Shown here: in pieces, positions 56,365-64,000 of the stretch | Layout of the letters: every line of letters begins with the position of its first letter | Numbering within the stretch: position 1 is the first letter of the stretch | Source: Bacteroidota bacterium | Lineage (GTDB): Bacteria; Bacteroidota; Bacteroidia; Palsa-965 | DNA length: 64,000 nt | Assembly: GCA_016194975.1 (NCBI GenBank) | Contig: JACQAM010000008.1 | Span: 186,001-250,000, forward strand | Direction: 5' to 3' | Notes under the pieces: generated by a model | What the model saw: only the letters and a program-made list of their open reading frames with translations | Databases searched by the model: none | What the model was told of the DNA's origin: nothing | Position numbers and translations under genes: made by a program

Positions 56365-57519
56365 ATGAGAACTGTTCATGAAAAAACAATCGAGAATTCA
56401 GGTGCTATCGTAGTGGTCGTTGACAATGATGGTAAAGCCGAATACGTGAGTGCGTCCGTAAAAGACGTACTCGGATTCCAGCCGGAAAAACTTTTGGGCG
56501 AAGGATGGTTTGCATTCACACAAATTAATTCGGGCGAACGCGAATCTGTTCTCGAACATTTGTCCGGCGTTACCAGCGGATCTGCTGTTGCGATTCCTTA
56601 CGAGCGTTTACTCCGCACAGCGTGGGGCGGACAGAAATGGATCCTCTGGAAAACTTCCCGTGCCGATGATGGAAAATTATTGGGGATCGGTTACGACATC
56701 ACCGAACGGAAAATAAAAGAACAACAACTTGAAAAACGCACGCGCGATCTCGCAGAAAGAAATCGTGAAATGGAAGCGAGTCTCCGTTATGCAAAACGCA
56801 TCCAGGATGCGATCCTTCCTTCGCCGGCGGCGTTGCAGGAATTTTTTCCGGAATCATTTGTATTCTATAAACCGAAAGACATCGTGAGCGGCGACTGGTG
56901 GTGGATGCACGAAACCGAAAATGAAATTTATGTTGCGGCCATCGATTGTACAGGGCATGGAGTTCCCGGCGCGCTTTTGTCGGTGCTCGCACATTCTATT
57001 TTCCGCGAAGTTTTCGTGAACAGAAAATTTTATTCACTTTCTGAAATTCTTCATGAAATTGATCGTGAACTTTTTTCTGCGCTGAATCACGATCATACTT
57101 CCGATCCTTATCTCGATGGGATGGATGTTGCATTGCTGCGCATTTCGAAAGATAAAAATGCTGTTGGGTTTGCGGGAGCTTGTCGCCCGCTTTTACTTAA
57201 AAAAGAAAATGAATGGATCGAATTTAAAAGCGATCCTTACCCGATAGGATTTTATTCGGGGATGAATAAAAAATTCACGGAACGAGTCATTGATGTGAAG
57301 AAGGGCGATACGATTTTTCTTTTCTCTGATGGTTTTGCCGATCAGTTCGGAGGGCAGCGCAATAAAAAGCTCGGCAAAAAAGCATTCCGGGAATTACTGC
57401 TTTCACTCGGCGGAATGAACGGAAATGAACAGGAATCCTTTCTCGAATATTCGCTGAACAACTGGAAACAGGAAGAAGAACAGACGGATGATATCACCGT
57501 AATTGGCCTGCGATTATGA
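56365..57519 (+). CDS. PAS-domain PP2C (SpoIIE-type) serine phosphatase
   Basis: A 384-residue signalling protein. Residues about 8-115 are a PAS domain (SGAIVVVVDNDGKAEYVSAS then VKDVLGFQPEKLLG). A coiled coil follows (IKEQQLEKRTRDLAERNREM), then the SpoIIE-like phosphatase (residues about 150-384) with SLRYAKRIQDAILPSP, KDIVSGDWWW, AAIDCTGHGVPGALLS and FLFSDGFADQFGG. The Asp residues in these motifs bind Mn/Mg. Such proteins usually regulate an anti-sigma or gliding/stress pathway; no partner is encoded next to it. Confidence 0.92.
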   Translation: MRTVHEKTIENSGAIVVVVDNDGKAEYVSASVKDVLGFQPEKLLGEGWFAFTQINSGERESVLEHLSGVTSGSAVAIPYERLLRTAWGGQKWILWKTSRADDGKLLGIGYDITERKIKEQQLEKRTRDLAERNREMEASLRYAKRIQDAILPSPAALQEFFPESFVFYKPKDIVSGDWWWMHETENEIYVAAIDCTGHGVPGALLSVLAHSIFREVFVNRKFYSLSEILHEIDRELFSALNHDHTSDPYLDGMDVALLRISKDKNAVGFAGACRPLLLKKENEWIEFKSDPYPIGFYSGMNKKFTERVIDVKKGDTIFLFSDGFADQFGGQRNKKLGKKAFRELLLSLGGMNGNEQESFLEYSLNNWKQEEEQTDDITVIGLRL

Positions 57520-57530
57520 ATTCATTTACG

Positions 57531-57538
57531 TAAATTTG
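57531..57538 (+). promoter_or_regulatory. Bacteroidota -7 element before the lipoprotein operon
   Basis: TAAATTTG matches TAnnTTTG, 14 bases before the ATG at 57553. Confidence 0.5.
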
Positions 57539-57552
57539 ATAAAACGTTTTCC

Positions 57553-57987
57553 ATGAAGAAAATATTTTTTTCTGCCTTCATCATACTGTCTGCTTTTATT
57601 TCCTGCAATAAGTTCGAAGACGGGCCGGCATTCTCTTTGCACACGAAAAATCACCGCGTGGCGAATGAATGGTACCTCGACCAGGTTTTTGAAGATGGTG
57701 TTGACAAGACTTTAGATTATGCAGGCATTTATGTGCATTACCGGATGATCTTGAAAAGAGATAACTCGTACAATCTTTCTTATCGCTATGCAGGTTCGAT
57801 CGATTACAATGAAGACGGAACCTGGCTGTGGAATAAAGAGAAGACCGATATCATTTTCACTAAAAATAATTCTTCTACTACTACCGACTGGAAAGTTCTC
57901 CGGCTGAAAGAAAAAGAGTGGTGGATAGAGTACATCGACGAAAATTCAAATCCGGCGAAGACCATTGATTTTCATTTTGTGCGCTGA
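57553..57987 (+). CDS. Small lipoprotein of unknown function
   Basis: A 144-residue protein with a lipobox (ILSAFISC, Cys18) and a beta-rich domain with Trp-containing strands (EWYLDQVF, DGTWLWNKEKTDIIF, EWWIEYIDEN). This pattern is like the lipocalin-like lipoproteins common in Bacteroidota, but no ligand can be assigned. Its stop shares one base with the following NUDIX start, so they form an operon. Confidence 0.7.
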   Translation: MKKIFFSAFIILSAFISCNKFEDGPAFSLHTKNHRVANEWYLDQVFEDGVDKTLDYAGIYVHYRMILKRDNSYNLSYRYAGSIDYNEDGTWLWNKEKTDIIFTKNNSSTTTDWKVLRLKEKEWWIEYIDENSNPAKTIDFHFVR

Positions 57988-58412
57988 TGGATTTCCCGAC
58001 AGTTTTTGCCACCGTTGATATCGTGATCCGCCGCGACGGAAAATTATTGCTCGGGAGAAAACCACACCAGGAAAAATTTCGCTTCGTTGGAGGATTCGCC
58101 GATCCTGCTCTTGATAATTCTTACGAAGATTCCGCAAAACGAGAAGTGAAGGAAGAAACGTCGCTTGATGTGCAAAGTGTGCGTTATCTCGGGAGCACGC
58201 GCATTGATGATCCCCGTTACCGCGGAACCGAGCATTGCATCATCACACATTTATTTCTTGCGGAAGAGTGGAGCGGGGAACCGAAAGCAAGCGACGACAT
58301 TATCGAATTGAAATGGTTCGGAGAAAAAGATATTTCGGAAAAAGATTTTGTGGCGGAACATCATGTGCTGTGGAAAATGTATCAGGGCTCATTGACAATA
58401 AATAGGAAATGA
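57987..58412 (+). CDS. NUDIX hydrolase
   Basis: A 141-residue NUDIX-fold protein that would hydrolyse a nucleoside diphosphate linked to another group. The NUDIX box is GGFADPALDNSYEDSAKREV then KEETSLDV: the REVKEE core is intact, but the first conserved Glu is not in its usual place (the loop LDNSYE is one residue longer). Substrate specificity cannot be told. The four-base ATGA overlap links it to the next, broken gene. Confidence 0.88.
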   Translation: MDFPTVFATVDIVIRRDGKLLLGRKPHQEKFRFVGGFADPALDNSYEDSAKREVKEETSLDVQSVRYLGSTRIDDPRYRGTEHCIITHLFLAEEWSGEPKASDDIIELKWFGEKDISEKDFVAEHHVLWKMYQGSLTINRK

Positions 58413-58903
58413 AAAAAGGAATTATTTTTCTTGCATTGCTTTTCAGTTTCGAAAAATATTTTTCGCAAAAAATTCCAGGCATCAGTTATTTTTTTTAACT
58501 CGTTAGGAAAGATACTTCTGTGGTGTTTGATAGTTTGCGAAGTGCAGGATTTAAAACAAAAGGCAGGGTTTACGCTTATAAAAAATCCTGTTGCGGCGAT
58601 TTCTGCGGCGATTCCGCAAAGAATTATTACGGGATGATTTTTTCCGATGATACGGTTGATGTGCAAATGTGTATTAAGAAAAATGCTACGGTTGTTCTGT
58701 TCTATGTTAATGTGAAGAAGCCGTGCCGTGCATACATGAATGATAATGTTGCGTGGATGAAAGCAAATGGATTTACTCATCATGATAACTGGACCGACGA
58801 TCAATTGAACAACGAATCGCTCTGGTGTTTTCTGCAGGTAAATGATCTCAGCGGGTTTTTCACGGTATTCGATATTACCCTTACAACCATGAAGGAGGAA
58901 TAG
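58409..58903 (+). pseudogene. Small exported protein interrupted by an in-frame stop
   Basis: ATG 58409 opens a signal peptide (MKKGIIFLALLFSFEKYFSQ), but an in-frame TAA at 58496-58498, at the end of an eight-T run, stops it after 29 residues. The same frame then continues for 134 codons (LVRKDTSVVFDSLRSAGFKT and further, with KKSCCGDFCGD and CRAYMNDN) to a stop at 58903. A GTG at 58517 or 58520 could restart translation without a signal peptide. A nonsense change such as CAA to TAA, or a sequencing error, would explain it. The family is not recognised. Confidence 0.6.
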
Positions 58904-58908
58904 CCGTA

Positions 58909-60441
58909 TCAATTCTTTTTCATCTTCACATTCACCACTTCTTCAAAACTTCTTTTCGTGATCTTGCTTTCCAGCCAGGAAATAATATCAAAGAATCCGA
59001 GAATCTGTTTTTCATACGGATCGTTGCGAATAGATTCCAATTGTTTTTTCAGATCGATGAATGCCTCTCGCATCAATCGCGGTGTTGTATATTTTCCGCT
59101 GCGGCGGATGAAAGTGAGCATGATCGTTTCGAATTTGTATAAACGTTTCTGGCGAATAAACAGGCGGTAGGTGGAACGCATTTCGTAAGCAAGTAATTCC
59201 TGATTCTTCATTTCGAAATGCAGGATGAGATTCATGATCCTGCCGAAAAAATAAATTTCGGGACGAACCTGTGCAGTGTCATCGTTCAGCAGTTGGTTCA
59301 TCCACGTGAGTGCATCTTTGAATTTTTCTGCGCCAAAGTAACCGTAGAAAAACTGGTATTTGAAAGCGAGCAGGAATTCAGGATGCAGCAATCGCCCGTG
59401 TTGTTTCAAACCTTCTTTCACTTCTTTCGCATTCCCCACAAGTTCCCTGAATTCTCCGTCGTTGAGTTGCTGTGTCATGCGGATATTCCAGGTGTAACCG
59501 AAAACCCGTGCTTTGATATTCGGCGACCTGGTTTTCAACTGGTGAAGTTTAGCTATCGTCTGCTCACAATCTTCACGCAGCCCGAGTTCATCCTGGCTAT
59601 TCAATAAATTATTCAGCGCCATCACATAACGCTGCTGATCGTCGTTGATCAGGTGCGGTTTTTTTTCTGCAAAATCAACGAGCATTTTCCTGTAATGGTA
59701 AGTTTCATTTTGTTTGCCGAGCAATTCATTGTAATAGCTGCTGATATTATAAAAATGAAGCGTAGAGCGGAAGGATAAGGCATTCCTGCCGTTCTTCATG
59801 AGCGGATCGCGGATAATTTTTTCGTACCGCTTTTTTTCTTCATGACTACGCGGGAAACCGAATTTTTTTGAGAGAAGAAAAATATCTTCTTCAAGCCGGC
59901 GGAACCGCGTGAAATTATCGAATTGTTTCAGCCATTGTTTCTGCTGCTTCCTGCTTTCCTGCATGAAAATTTCAAAAGCGCCAAGATCGGCGAGTGATTT
60001 GAGGATTTTCGATTCCCATTCGTGGAGGTGAAGCTGGATCAGCGGTTTTTCATAATGCGCCGCAATTTTTTTCGCCTTGCTTAATAATTTATTGCATTGG
60101 AGAAACAAACCTTTGTCATACAACAATTCGATGGAATGAACAAGATCGCGCAGTTTTTTTTCCGACGATGATTCCGAATGGAATTCCCCGAGTGCGCGCA
60201 GGATAAGATGGTAGAGATAATTTTTTTCTGATGGGAGATGACGGATGAATGTTTCTTTTCTGAATATTTTCCTGATCTGTTCCTCGTCGTACTCTTTCTG
60301 CCGTTCTATAGCGTCGAACAAACGAATGTAATTGTTACCGCTCCCGACGACATGTTTAGAGGCGTATTTTTTGAAATACCCTTTTTCGTTCTTGGAAAGG
60401 GAGCGGATAAGCAGGAAAAGTTCGTCAGAAGGTGTCATCAA
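58909..60441 (-). CDS. Large helical protein of unknown function
   Basis: A 510-residue, entirely helical protein without signal peptide (MMTPSDELFLLIRSLSKNEK). It has regular Leu, Lys and aromatic spacing and TPR-like pairs across residues about 90-460. It ends FEEVVNVKMKKN. Many Bacteroidota genomes encode such long soluble helical-repeat proteins, but I cannot assign a family or function. It is transcribed alone and converges on the broken gene before it. Confidence 0.75.
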   Translation of the reverse strand: MMTPSDELFLLIRSLSKNEKGYFKKYASKHVVGSGNNYIRLFDAIERQKEYDEEQIRKIFRKETFIRHLPSEKNYLYHLILRALGEFHSESSSEKKLRDLVHSIELLYDKGLFLQCNKLLSKAKKIAAHYEKPLIQLHLHEWESKILKSLADLGAFEIFMQESRKQQKQWLKQFDNFTRFRRLEEDIFLLSKKFGFPRSHEEKKRYEKIIRDPLMKNGRNALSFRSTLHFYNISSYYNELLGKQNETYHYRKMLVDFAEKKPHLINDDQQRYVMALNNLLNSQDELGLREDCEQTIAKLHQLKTRSPNIKARVFGYTWNIRMTQQLNDGEFRELVGNAKEVKEGLKQHGRLLHPEFLLAFKYQFFYGYFGAEKFKDALTWMNQLLNDDTAQVRPEIYFFGRIMNLILHFEMKNQELLAYEMRSTYRLFIRQKRLYKFETIMLTFIRRSGKYTTPRLMREAFIDLKKQLESIRNDPYEKQILGFFDIISWLESKITKRSFEEVVNVKMKKN

Positions 60442-60611
60442 AATCCAATAATAAGCTAAAATAGGAATTTAATACCAACTAATTTCCCAATGATAAAATA
60501 AATTTATGGGAGGCATCTCAAGTAAAAAAGATTGAACAATATCCAAGAAAGAATCGGGTTTTGAAGTCCCGCCTTTATTATCCGGGCTACTTTTGAATCG
60601 TACTAAAACAA

Positions 60612-61088
60612 ATGAAGATGGCTCCTCTTCAGAATTACAATCTCTACCGCACCCGCAATTCCGTTCCGGCATCATTGGTTCCTACCTGCATAGCAGCAAT
60701 TATACTTCTTATTATTTTCCTGGTTCTTCCCGAATTTCTTCCGGCAAGGAGTGCGAATGTGAATGAAAATAACAGCGCAAATGAAAAACAGTTTACACTC
60801 AAGCCGCCGACTACATTTCAAGCAACACTATCTGTGATCGTTGAACGATTTCACATTCGCGAGACGAATTTCAGGTGCTTGCTTTATTACATTCCTTCAA
60901 AACAAAATAACAGAAATCCTCAAATTATTTTTTCCGGAGAAAAAAATGCGCACACCATTAATACTAACGGTGTCGCGGGGCCTGTAGGGACAAACCGAGC
61001 TACCGGTGCCATTGGAGCCACTGGTGCAACCGGTAGTATCTGTCCCGCAGGCCCGGTGTGCATGACACGCAATGGTATTTCACTTTAA
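60612..61088 (+). CDS. Small membrane-anchored protein with a collagen-like tail
   Basis: A 158-residue protein: one transmembrane helix at about 23-41 (SLVPTCIAAIILLIIFLVLP), a soluble middle (TFQATLSVIVERFHIRETN), and a Gly-X-X run near the C-terminus (GVAGPVGTN, then GAIGATGATGSICPAGPVC) of about ten triplets. The short collagen-like stretch suggests a remnant of, or a minimal, collagen-repeat protein. It is isolated between a minus-strand gene and a membrane-protein gene. Confidence 0.5.
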   Translation: MKMAPLQNYNLYRTRNSVPASLVPTCIAAIILLIIFLVLPEFLPARSANVNENNSANEKQFTLKPPTTFQATLSVIVERFHIRETNFRCLLYYIPSKQNNRNPQIIFSGEKNAHTINTNGVAGPVGTNRATGAIGATGATGSICPAGPVCMTRNGISL

Positions 61089-61153
61089 AGAGAACGTAAA
61101 GCGCAGCTGGAAGCGGAGTGAAAGCAGAAAATAATATTTCTATCTTTCTCTTT

Positions 61154-61555
61154 ATGAAGCCGGGGAATATTCAGAACCGCATGCTGTTGATCTTCGCGAT
61201 TTCACTTATCATTTGCGCCATAATATTATTTCTTTTTTCACTTGACTTCGGTGGAATGGAAACGCTCGTTACCTATGGAATAATTGTGGCGATACTTTTC
61301 AGTCTCATCGTGAATTCTTATAGAAAGCACCGTGGAGATTTTGATGTAACGGCGATCCCATTGCTTCCTTTCATTTTTATCTACTACACCTGGAGATGGA
61401 TCGTTCACCGTCATATTGATTTCCACTATACGGGTAGTTGGGTCGATGGTCTTCGCGCAGGAGTTGTTCCCATAATTTATGTGATCAAATGGATCATGAG
61501 TCTTATCACCTTCGTAGTGATTCTTCTTTTTCAGAATGCAGACGAAAAGAATTGA
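61154..61555 (+). CDS. Small membrane protein of unknown function
   Basis: A 133-residue membrane protein with four helices (MLLIFAISLIICAIILFLFS, TYGIIVAILFSLIVNS, AIPLLPFIFIYYTWRWI, VPIIYVIKWIMSLITFVVIL). An upstream ATG at 61118 is possible but adds a poor N-terminus. No motif is recognised. It may be co-transcribed with the collagen-like gene. Confidence 0.55.
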   Translation: MKPGNIQNRMLLIFAISLIICAIILFLFSLDFGGMETLVTYGIIVAILFSLIVNSYRKHRGDFDVTAIPLLPFIFIYYTWRWIVHRHIDFHYTGSWVDGLRAGVVPIIYVIKWIMSLITFVVILLFQNADEKN

Positions 61556-61573
61556 AAAATAAATGATGCCGTA

Positions 61574-61918
61574 TTATTCGTGCACGGCCACTTCCCGCAC
61601 TAAAGCATCTCTTCCGGGAAAAATGACTTTTACTTTATAATTTCCATAAGTGGGAACATCGATCACCGTTGTCATTCCGGGCGCATTTACGTAGGCAATT
61701 AATTTTCCGCCTTCATTCATTACTTCTATAGCAATGGCGCGCTCGCCGGTTTCCTGGCTGATGATAATTTTTTTGTTGCTCGCCTGGGCAATGATGTGAT
61801 CGTATGCTGCGCGTGAAATAATATTTCCATCCGGAAATTTATCTGCCTTCACCGGAATGCATATTGCAGCAATAAAAAAAATGGAGAGAAGGATTGTAAG
61901 AGGAAGATGCGATCTCAT
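61574..61918 (-). CDS. Small exported protein of unknown function
   Basis: A 114-residue protein with a signal peptide (MRSHLPLTILLSIFFIAAIC then IPVKA) when started at 61918. The rest is a beta-rich domain (IIISQETGERAIAIEVMNEG, VNAPGMTTVIDVPTYGNYKV). It resembles the small secreted domains seen in Bacteroidota, but no family is assigned. The next 200 bases upstream (61919-62119) hold no recognised feature. Confidence 0.6.
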   Translation of the reverse strand: MRSHLPLTILLSIFFIAAICIPVKADKFPDGNIISRAAYDHIIAQASNKKIIISQETGERAIAIEVMNEGGKLIAYVNAPGMTTVIDVPTYGNYKVKVIFPGRDALVREVAVHE

Positions 61919-62119
61919 GAGTGTAACGTTTTGTAATGATGGGGGACTGCAAACGTACCGTCTCATTGTAAAAACCGGAAACCTCAAGCGAAAATCTTCT
62001 TGCCGGTGTAAGAAAAAAAGGAATTTTGTAAGGAGAAAAACGGATTATAGCCACTTTATTTTTCCAGAATTCCTATTAATGCTGCTTTGTAAAGAGTTGG
62101 TTGGATTTCTCCGAATAAA

Positions 62120-62517
62120 TCAAATTGTCGCAAACCATAGATCCTTAATAGATATCCCTTCACTGGGTATTGAAGAATGCCACTTCAATATGGAATCAGA
62201 AACAGAAGTATTCAAGGAATAGATTCTTGCATCAAAATCTTGGACTTCTACAATAATTACTCTTCTTTCATCAATCATTTGTTTCATCTCCGAAATATAG
62301 TTAGTGGAAACAAAAATCAGGGGAAGCTTTGCGCTGAAATAAAGTACCAGTTCATTCTTGTTAATCAGCATACCCCATTCCTCACCACATTCTTGATCCC
62401 AGTTAATTCTAAAGCCATTCTTTTTTGAGTAGCGATCGATCAATTGCAGGAAATTATCCTGAACAATTTCGTTTTTTTTACAAAAGCTTTTGTAAAATAT
62501 TCGGCAAGTTCAATCAT
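62120..62517 (-). pseudogene. Frameshifted gene, unknown family
   Basis: ATG 62517 starts MIELAEYFTKAFVKK in one frame. An eight-T run (62472-62479; eight A on the coding strand) separates it from a second frame that runs NEIVQDNFLQLIDRYSKKNG to the stop at 62120. Joining the two at the run gives a continuous protein of about 131 residues with even codon use. One missing or extra base in the run, real or a sequencing error, would break the frame. The function is unknown. Confidence 0.6.
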
Positions 62518-62530
62518 TGTGATAATTTCA

Positions 62531-63024
62531 TTATTTAACTGGGGGATTTCCAGGTGTTCCGTGAACCATTGGAAGTTCTGTTCCCGCATCTGTTCTGTAA
62601 ATATTCATCCATTGTGTCGGTTGACCATTCGAATATCCGATAATTCCGTCTTTAATGAAAACTTTAGCACTATTTTGCGCATCCCAAAGATTGTATTTAT
62701 CGGCATAAGCAGTTCCATCCAATACGAATACAAAGTCGTATCCCAATTCCAAATCTGTTCATAGCTCAGAAAAAATCTTCCGCAATAAACCTGGAGAGCG
62801 CAAGTATTTTCAGAATTGAATCCACTCAGATCATTCTCCAAATCAGTTTTAATTGATGCTTCGGAAAAGAAAGTGGCTCCACCGTTTTCATACGCTTCGT
62901 CGAGATAAGAATTTCCACCGGTATCGTAGGCGCAATTTTCTTCGGTGATATATGGCGAATCTTTATCCCGCGAATACGCCAACGTCGCACATAGGGAAAG
63001 GAGGAAGAAAAATATTTTTCTCAT
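62531..63024 (-). pseudogene. Frameshifted exported protein with RHS/toxin-like region
   Basis: ATG 63024 starts a signal peptide (MRKIFFFLLSLCATLAYS). The first frame runs to about FFLSYE (near 62760); a second frame then continues DLELGYDFVFVLDGTAYADK to PGNPPVK and a stop at 62531. The frames join if one A is restored in GAACA (62757-62761). The C-terminal block (GQPTQWMNIYRTDAGTELPM) hints at a secreted hydrolase- or toxin-like domain, but I assign no family. The gene after it (62517) is also frame-broken, so both may be a decayed pair. Confidence 0.55.
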
Positions 63025-63166
63025 TTTTTGTTCAGGAATTTAATAGTTGTAGCTTTTACAAAAAGATCAAGTTGATCATGAGCAAAGGAGATCAATTGAG
63101 ATTGAGAATTTCCCTGCAGTATTTTTTGATTTAATTTCTCATTCAGCGAATTGGATTCGACAGGGA

Positions 63167-64000
63167 TCAATAATCCACCTCCACCCTCACCATCTTCGTC
63201 TCTGCGCCGCTTTTCATAATTGCTTTTATGGCATACACATATTCATTGCCTGGATAAAGTTCGTTGTCGTTCATTGATGTAATATTTCCATTCACGGTTT
63301 TCCATGTACGAAGCTGTTCTCCTTTTTTTGCTTTGTAAATAATGTAGCGGTCGGTATTCTGCTCACTGTTCCAGGATAAAGAGATCTTCCTTTTTTCACG
63401 ATCAGGTACTGCAGAAAACATTTTCATGGCGGGAATAATTCGCGGCTGAAAAATAATGGAAGGAAAATCAGTTACACTTTTATTTCCACTGCTGTCGGTG
63501 ACGGTCATACGGTAGGAATATTCTTCGTCGTTCACAACGGAAGTGTCTTCAAAAAATGCGAGTGAGTCGTTTCCGTTTTTACGAAAAATAATTTTCACTT
63601 CATTATTTTCTTCTCTTCTCGTCAGTACGTAATCGCTTACATCATCGCTCGTGCTGTTTATCCAGCCAACATTTACAGAAGTATCAGTATGAAAAATATA
63701 ATTCACAAGCACCGGCACGGGTGGAATTTTATCGGGGCGCTTTAATTGCAATGGCGTAGAATTATTTGAGTTGTTCCATCGCATGTCCACGCTGCGCACG
63801 CAATAGTACACGTTGTGCGTGAGTGTGTGCAGGGAAATTGTATCAGTAAAAAAATTACTCCGGATGATAGAGTCATTCACTTCCACGAATTCTTCCTGGA
63901 GCGCATTACAGCGAAACACACGGTATCCTTTAAGATCCGGCGCTTCCGAAATTTTCCAGGATAGATGCACCACGCCATTTGAATCAATTTTTCCATTCAG
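63167..64000 (-). CDS. Fibronectin type III domain protein, C-terminal part
   Basis: Partial: the frame is open to the right edge (codons for LNGKIDSNGV precede the first Met), so the gene begins outside the window. The 277 residues seen contain three fibronectin-type-III-like units of about 90 residues (LKGYRVFRCNA, DYVLTRREENNEVK, DRYIIYKAKKGEQLRTWKTV), each with Tyr and Trp at the usual places. The end AETKMVRVEVDY lacks a T9SS domain. It is probably a large exported or surface protein. Confidence 0.8.
   Translation of the reverse strand: MNGKIDSNGVVHLSWKISEAPDLKGYRVFRCNALQEEFVEVNDSIIRSNFFTDTISLHTLTHNVYYCVRSVDMRWNNSNNSTPLQLKRPDKIPPVPVLVNYIFHTDTSVNVGWINSTSDDVSDYVLTRREENNEVKIIFRKNGNDSLAFFEDTSVVNDEEYSYRMTVTDSSGNKSVTDFPSIIFQPRIIPAMKMFSAVPDREKRKISLSWNSEQNTDRYIIYKAKKGEQLRTWKTVNGNITSMNDNELYPGNEYVYAIKAIMKSGAETKMVRVEVDY

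Overview
The window is chromosomal DNA from a member of the Bacteroidota, probably a free-living aerobe in or near the Flavobacteriales or a related environmental lineage. The evidence is a type IX secretion (T9SS) translocon subunit SprA at the left edge, several secreted proteins with C-terminal T9SS sorting domains, a TonB receptor with a DUF4249 lipoprotein, a DUF420/SCO/cytochrome oxidase cluster, promoters of the TAnnTTTG type, and starts without Shine-Dalgarno sequences. No rRNA, tRNA, CRISPR array or complete insertion sequence was seen.

Layout. 1-7.7 kb: 3' part of sprA, gcvH, a VanZ-like membrane protein and an ElaA acetyltransferase. 7.7-12.3 kb: accessory stretch with a T9SS beta-helix protein, a duplicated elaA fragment fused to a remnant of another acetyltransferase, an outer membrane protein, a small mobile element (MITE), a GNAT gene whose stop codon that MITE supplies, and a RelE-type toxin-antitoxin pair. 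12.3-15.9 kb (minus strand): sulfate-assimilation operon cysC-cysD-(four-helix-bundle gene)-cysN, preceded by an unannotated 19-residue Cys/Met-rich leader ORF and a terminator hairpin, which together look like a transcription attenuator. 16.1-19.5 kb: deoC, a full-length aldehyde dehydrogenase and a truncated non-catalytic aldehyde dehydrogenase that resemble a split ALDH16. 19.5-33.8 kb: a toxin-antitoxin pair with a shortened toxin, cysQ, the GDP-L-fucose genes gmd and fcl (separated by two T9SS cargo genes), and a WecA-like glycosyltransferase flanked by two Wzi/RemB-like outer membrane proteins, suggesting surface-polysaccharide work. 33.9-40.7 kb: TPP riboswitch and thiamine operon thiS-thiC-thiE1-thiD-thiE2-thiG-thiH-thiF. 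41-46 kb: heme O synthase, cytochrome oxidase subunits III, III and IV, SCO-type copper proteins and DUF420. 46-50.7 kb (minus): DUF4249 lipoprotein, TonB receptor and a secreted protein. 50.9-55.8 kb: SAM-I riboswitch with a readable terminator/antiterminator, a methyltransferase and cobalamin-dependent methionine synthase metH. 55.9-64 kb: small accessory genes, a PAS/PP2C phosphatase, a lipoprotein, a NUDIX hydrolase, three apparently broken genes and the C-terminal part of a fibronectin-type protein leaving the window.

Two themes stand out. Sulfur metabolism is under RNA-level control at two places: the putative Cys-leader attenuator at cysCDN and the S-box before metH. In addition, the intergenic regions are full of hairpin-forming repeats of several families. 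One family, with two copies, has clear terminal inverted repeats and perfect 8-bp target duplications.
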